This document shows, one piece after another, positions 5,484 through 7,664 of a stretch of 7,664 bases of DNA. The DNA lies in assembly GCA_019423025.1 (NCBI GenBank), contig JAHZCD010000017.1:1-7664 (forward strand), in the 5' to 3' direction. Source of the DNA: Haemophilus sp. (GTDB taxonomy: Bacteria; Pseudomonadota; Gammaproteobacteria; Enterobacterales; Pasteurellaceae). The translations under genes were made by a program, and so were the position numbers. The notes under the pieces are model-generated. The model was not told where the DNA came from and made no database searches. It saw nothing but the letters and a program-made list of their open reading frames with translations. How positions within the stretch are numbered: position 1 is the stretch's first letter; every line of letters starts with the position of its first letter.

Positions 5484-6947
5484 GTGCATATTTTATCCAT
5501 TATTCGGATTATCGGCATTTTGATCATGTGTTTTTCCGGCACGATGCTGATTCCAGCCTTTGTGGCGCTTATTTATGGCGATGGAGGCGGTAAAGCGTTT
5601 ATGCAAGCTTTTGCATTGAGCTTAACCGTGGGCATGTTGCTTTGGTGGCCTTGTCATCACCACAAACAAGAATTGCGATCTCGTGATGGTTTCTTAATTG
5701 TGGTGGCATTTTGGTTCGTTTTGGGTGGTCTAGCAACCTTGCCATTGCTATTATTTGACTCACCTCATTTAACAGTGGCTTCCGCCGTGTTTGAAGCATT
5801 TTCTGGGCTAACAACCACGGGTGCTACCGTCATGACAGGATTAGATAATTTACCGAAAGCCATTCTGTTTTATCGTCAATTCCTACAATGGTTAGGCGGG
5901 ATGGGGATCATCGTACTTGCGATTGCGATTATTCCTTTATTAGGTATTGGTGGAATGCAGTTATACCGTGCAGAAATGTCAGGCCCAATGAAAGATCAGA
6001 AAATTCAGCCTCGGATAGCGGAAACGGCAAAGGCATTGTGGTTTGTTTATTTCTTTTTAACCATGTCTTGTGCTTTGGCTTACTGGCTAGCGGGTATGAC
6101 ACCATTTGATGCGATTACACATAGTTTCTCAACCGTATCTATTGGCGGCTTTTCTACTCATGATGCTAGTATCGGCTATTTTAATAGTTCGGCGATTAAT
6201 TTTATCACCGTCATTTTCCTGTGGATTTCGGCTTGTAACTTCGCATTGCACTTCAGAGCATTTTCGACCTTAGGACGAGAAAATATTTTGAAGATTTATA
6301 CAAAAGATCCAGAATTTCGCTTCTTTATGAGTATTCAAATTTTGCTTATCGTGGCTTGTACATTGGTAATGATAAGCCATCAATATTTTGATTCCTCATG
6401 GCAAGATTTTGAGCAAGTCGTATTCCAAGCCGTATCGATTTCAACCACAACAGGTTACACCACATCAAATTTCGCTGAGTGGCCTTCTTTTGTGCCAATG
6501 TTATTAATTATTGCCTCTTTTATTGGGGGCTGTGCGGGCTCTGTTGGTGGCGGTTTGCGTGTTGCACGGATTTTAGTGTTATACCTTCAAGGTGCAAGAG
6601 AGCTAAAACGATTTGTTCACCCAAATTTAGTGTATCCAATTAAATGGGGTAAAAATGTTCTTGATGAACGTGTGATTGGAAGTATTTGGGCCTTTTTCTC
6701 TGCATATCTATTGGTATTCACTATTTGTTTGTTAAGTGTGATTGCCTGCGGTGTTGCACCTTTTGATGCCTTTAATGCAGTGTTGGCAAGTATTAATAAC
6801 CTTGGACCAGGCTTAGGTTCAGTAAGCAGTAATATGACAGCGATGCCAGATAGTGCTAAATGGGTACTAACTATTGCGATGGTGTGCGGTCGTTTAGAAA
6901 TATTCACACTATTGGCGCTTTTCACACCGGCATTTTGGAAGGAATAA
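5484..6947 (+). CDS. trkH: Trk system potassium uptake protein TrkH
   Basis: TrkH is the inner-membrane channel subunit for K+ uptake and works with the NAD/ATP-binding ring protein TrkA, which is not in this window. The 487 aa compare with 483 in E. coli. The four pore repeats of the SKT superfamily are visible: SGLTTTGAT (107-115), FSTVSIGGFST (215-225), SISTTTGYTT (318-327) and INNLGPGLG (437-445), each with its filter glycine. FIGGCAGSVGGGLRV (346-360) corresponds to the intramembrane gating loop. Many hydrophobic segments agree with a ten-helix membrane protein. The start is GTG at 5484, chosen because MHILSIIRIIGIL lines up with the E. coli N-terminus; a weak GAG (5476-5478) lies upstream. 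The stop TAA shares its last A with the hemG ATG. Confidence 0.97.
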   Translation: MHILSIIRIIGILIMCFSGTMLIPAFVALIYGDGGGKAFMQAFALSLTVGMLLWWPCHHHKQELRSRDGFLIVVAFWFVLGGLATLPLLLFDSPHLTVASAVFEAFSGLTTTGATVMTGLDNLPKAILFYRQFLQWLGGMGIIVLAIAIIPLLGIGGMQLYRAEMSGPMKDQKIQPRIAETAKALWFVYFFLTMSCALAYWLAGMTPFDAITHSFSTVSIGGFSTHDASIGYFNSSAINFITVIFLWISACNFALHFRAFSTLGRENILKIYTKDPEFRFFMSIQILLIVACTLVMISHQYFDSSWQDFEQVVFQAVSISTTTGYTTSNFAEWPSFVPMLLIIASFIGGCAGSVGGGLRVARILVLYLQGARELKRFVHPNLVYPIKWGKNVLDERVIGSIWAFFSAYLLVFTICLLSVIACGVAPFDAFNAVLASINNLGPGLGSVSSNMTAMPDSAKWVLTIAMVCGRLEIFTLLALFTPAFWKE

Positions 6948-6949
6948 TG
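6937..6949 (+). promoter_or_regulatory. hemG ribosome binding site and TAATG junction
   Basis: GGAAGGA at 6937-6943 is the clearest Shine-Dalgarno of the window and lies inside the last trkH codons. It sets the hemG start at ATG 6947, overlapping the trkH stop by one base, which suggests translational coupling. An in-frame ATG at 6860 has no such site and would add 29 residues absent from E. coli HemG. Confidence 0.8.
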
Positions 6950-7453
6950 AAAACATTAATTTTATATTCAAGCCACGATGGGCAAACAAAAAAGATTGCT
7001 GAATTTATGGCTCGGTATCTTGAAGGAGAAGTGGTGGTTTCACCGTTAACGGAGGAACTGGATCTCCCATTTTTTGATCGGGTGATTATTGGGGCATCCA
7101 TTCGTTATGGTCATTTTAATAAACAGTTATACCATTTTGTGGAACGCCATCATGAATTGCTGAATGCAAAAAGTGCGGTCTTTTTTGGCGTAAATTTGAC
7201 AGCGAGAAAAGAAGGAAAAGATACGCCAGAGGGAAATGTCTATGTGCGTAAGTTCCTTCAACGTATAAAATGGACGCCGGAAAAAGTCGGCGTGTTTGCA
7301 GGGGCATTGCTATATCCGCGCTATAAATGGATTGATCGTGTCATGATCCAATTGATTATGAAAATTACAAATGGCGAAACAGATACGACCAAAGAAATTG
7401 AATATACCGATTGGGGAAAAGTAAAGACATTTGCAGAAAGCCTGAATTCGTAG
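6947..7453 (+). CDS. hemG: Menaquinone-dependent protoporphyrinogen IX dehydrogenase HemG
   Basis: HemG is an FMN-binding, long-chain flavodoxin-like enzyme at the inner membrane. It oxidises protoporphyrinogen IX to protoporphyrin IX and passes electrons to the quinone pool, the penultimate step of haem synthesis. The product is 168 aa, slightly shorter than E. coli HemG (181), with small losses near the N-terminal third and the C-terminus. Seen in the sequence are MKTLILYSSHDGQTKKIA (1-18), with the FMN phosphate loop at about 8-14, VIIGASIRYGHF (46-57), NLTARK (83-88), GALLYPRYKWIDRVMIQLIMK (119-139) and GETDTTKEIEYTDW (143-156). All align with E. coli. It follows trkH with a one-base overlap. 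No convincing terminator follows, and the next element is an rRNA promoter. An uptake signal encodes Ser76-Ala77-Val78. Confidence 0.95.
   Translation: MKTLILYSSHDGQTKKIAEFMARYLEGEVVVSPLTEELDLPFFDRVIIGASIRYGHFNKQLYHFVERHHELLNAKSAVFFGVNLTARKEGKDTPEGNVYVRKFLQRIKWTPEKVGVFAGALLYPRYKWIDRVMIQLIMKITNGETDTTKEIEYTDWGKVKTFAESLNS
7171..7179 (+). repeat. DNA uptake signal sequence (USS) 8
   Basis: Exact AAGTGCGGT core in hemG, preceded by AAA and encoding Ser-Ala-Val, the same frame as copy 7. Confidence 0.95.
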
Positions 7454-7495
7454 AATAAAACACCATAAAAATAGTATTTTTTAGACTATTTGATT

Positions 7496-7545
7496 AAAAG
7501 ATCTTCAACTAAGAAAAAATTTACATTTTTTTACAAAAAGATCTT
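7496..7545 (+). repeat. 10-bp direct repeat upstream of the rRNA promoter
   Basis: AAAAGATCTT occurs at 7496-7505 and again at 7536-7545, exactly 40 bp apart, roughly four helical turns. Each copy contains the 8-bp palindrome AAGATCTT. The second copy runs into the -35 hexamer. The copies could be protein sites on one face of the helix, or chance in AT-rich DNA. Confidence 0.6.
7520..7541 (+). promoter_or_regulatory. UP element of rRNA promoter
   Basis: With transcription starting near 7579, this stretch covers about -59 to -38. It reads as a T7 tract preceded by mixed A/T (7523-7532) and followed by an A5 tract (7535-7539). That is a close match to the consensus UP element, AAAWWTWTTTT followed after a short gap by an A run, which the RNA polymerase alpha C-terminal domains bind. 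It should strongly raise promoter activity. Confidence 0.75.
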
Positions 7546-7579
7546 GCAAAGGTGTCTGAAATGCCTATAATACGCCCCA
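7544..7579 (+). promoter_or_regulatory. rRNA operon promoter
   Basis: TTGCAA (7544-7549, 5 of 6) and a perfect TATAAT (7566-7571) are separated by 16 bp, the spacing typical of E. coli rrn P1 promoters. The discriminator ACGCCCC (7572-7578) is GC-rich, the hallmark of promoters repressed by ppGpp and DksA and sensitive to the starting nucleotide level. The start is expected near A7579. Because boxA lies only about 55 bp downstream, its position resembles E. coli rrn P2, so a single promoter may combine both roles. No second consensus promoter was seen between hemG and this one. Confidence 0.9.
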
Positions 7580-7580
7580 C

Positions 7581-7628
7581 ACAACGACGCGCTGTTGTGA
7601 GTCTTAAGAAAAACCAGTGCGTCGTTGT
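7581..7628 (+). promoter_or_regulatory. boxB-like leader hairpin
   Basis: ACAACGACGC (7581-7590) pairs perfectly with GCGTCGTTGT (7619-7628). Pairing extends through G7591-T7618, C7592-G7617, T7593-A7616 and G7594-C7615 to a 14-bp stem with a 20-nt loop. It stands immediately upstream of boxA, where E. coli rrn operons have boxB. Unlike the E. coli form as I recall it, a run of six T (7628-7633) follows, giving it the look of an intrinsic terminator. Confidence 0.75.
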
Positions 7629-7632
7629 TTTT

Positions 7633-7645
7633 TGCTCTTTAACAA
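7633..7645 (+). promoter_or_regulatory. rrn boxA antitermination site
   Basis: TGCTCTTTAACAA is identical to the E. coli rrn boxA. In the nascent RNA it is bound by the NusB-NusE pair, which starts assembly of the rRNA antitermination complex that prevents Rho-dependent termination. Confidence 0.95.
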
Positions 7646-7664
7646 TATATCAGACAATCTGTGT

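Larger units (their letters stand above)
7579..7664 (+). ncRNA. rRNA operon leader (5' part, cut by window end)
   Basis: This is the transcribed leader of an rRNA operon, running off the window before mature 16S. From boxA at 7633 on, the sequence is nearly identical to E. coli rrn leaders as I recall them (boxA, then TATCAGACAATCTGTGT), which fixes the identity although no 16S base is present. It holds a boxB-like hairpin and boxA, which direct antitermination of the rRNA transcript by NusA, NusB, NusE, NusG and SuhB. Confidence 0.93.

Noticed and set aside
6860..6946. Upstream in-frame ATG that would lengthen HemG by 29 residues
   Set aside because: It falls inside trkH, has no Shine-Dalgarno, and the E. 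coli protein begins at MKTLI, which matches the ATG at 6947 behind GGAAGGA.
7467..7491. Hairpin after hemG as its terminator
   Set aside because: Stems are almost all A-T with no GC core and would be too weak to call a terminator.
1..7664. Mobile elements, CRISPR arrays, phase-variable simple repeats, attachment site at selC
   Set aside because: No transposase or integrase, no regularly spaced repeats, no tetranucleotide tracts, and no duplicated tRNA-Sec 3' end were seen.

Overview
The window looks like chromosomal core sequence from a member of the Pasteurellaceae, most likely Haemophilus or a close relative. Three things point there: eight exact copies of the 9-base Haemophilus-type DNA uptake signal (AAGTGCGGT or its complement) in 7.7 kb, AT-rich coding sequence, and proteins that align well from memory with E. 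coli SelA, SelB, TusA, YigZ, TrkH and HemG. An intact hemG suggests a haem-synthesising species (H. parainfluenzae-like) rather than a strict X-factor-dependent one, but this is inference.

Left part (1-4510): after the tail and terminator of an unseen upstream unit, the selenocysteine decoding genes sit together. selC (tRNA-Sec, minus strand) is divergent from selA-selB (plus strand). The predicted selC and selA promoters overlap in the roughly 70 bp between them. selA and selB overlap by four bases. An uncharacterised lipoprotein with a coiled coil and a PdaC/RsiV-like (DUF4163/DUF3298) body follows selB after 7 bp, so it probably shares the transcript. A perfect 20-bp palindrome with flanking A and T runs ends this unit and also the convergent tusA.

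Middle part (4507-4861): tusA (minus) encodes the sulfur carrier for tRNA 2-thiouridine. It is divergent from yigZ across a 115-bp intergenic region.

Right part (4862-7664): yigZ, trkH and hemG are tightly packed and probably form an operon. An rRNA operon control region follows directly: a near-consensus UP element, a TTGCAA/TATAAT promoter with 16-bp spacer, a GC-rich discriminator, a boxB-like hairpin and an exact boxA. The window ends in the rRNA leader before 16S. The order yigZ-trkH-hemG-rrn matches the rrnA locus of E. coli.

There is no mobile element, CRISPR array, phage sequence or defence system. I found no convincing new biological system. The least explained items are the selB-linked lipoprotein, the overlapping selC/selA promoters and the terminator-like hairpin in the rRNA leader.
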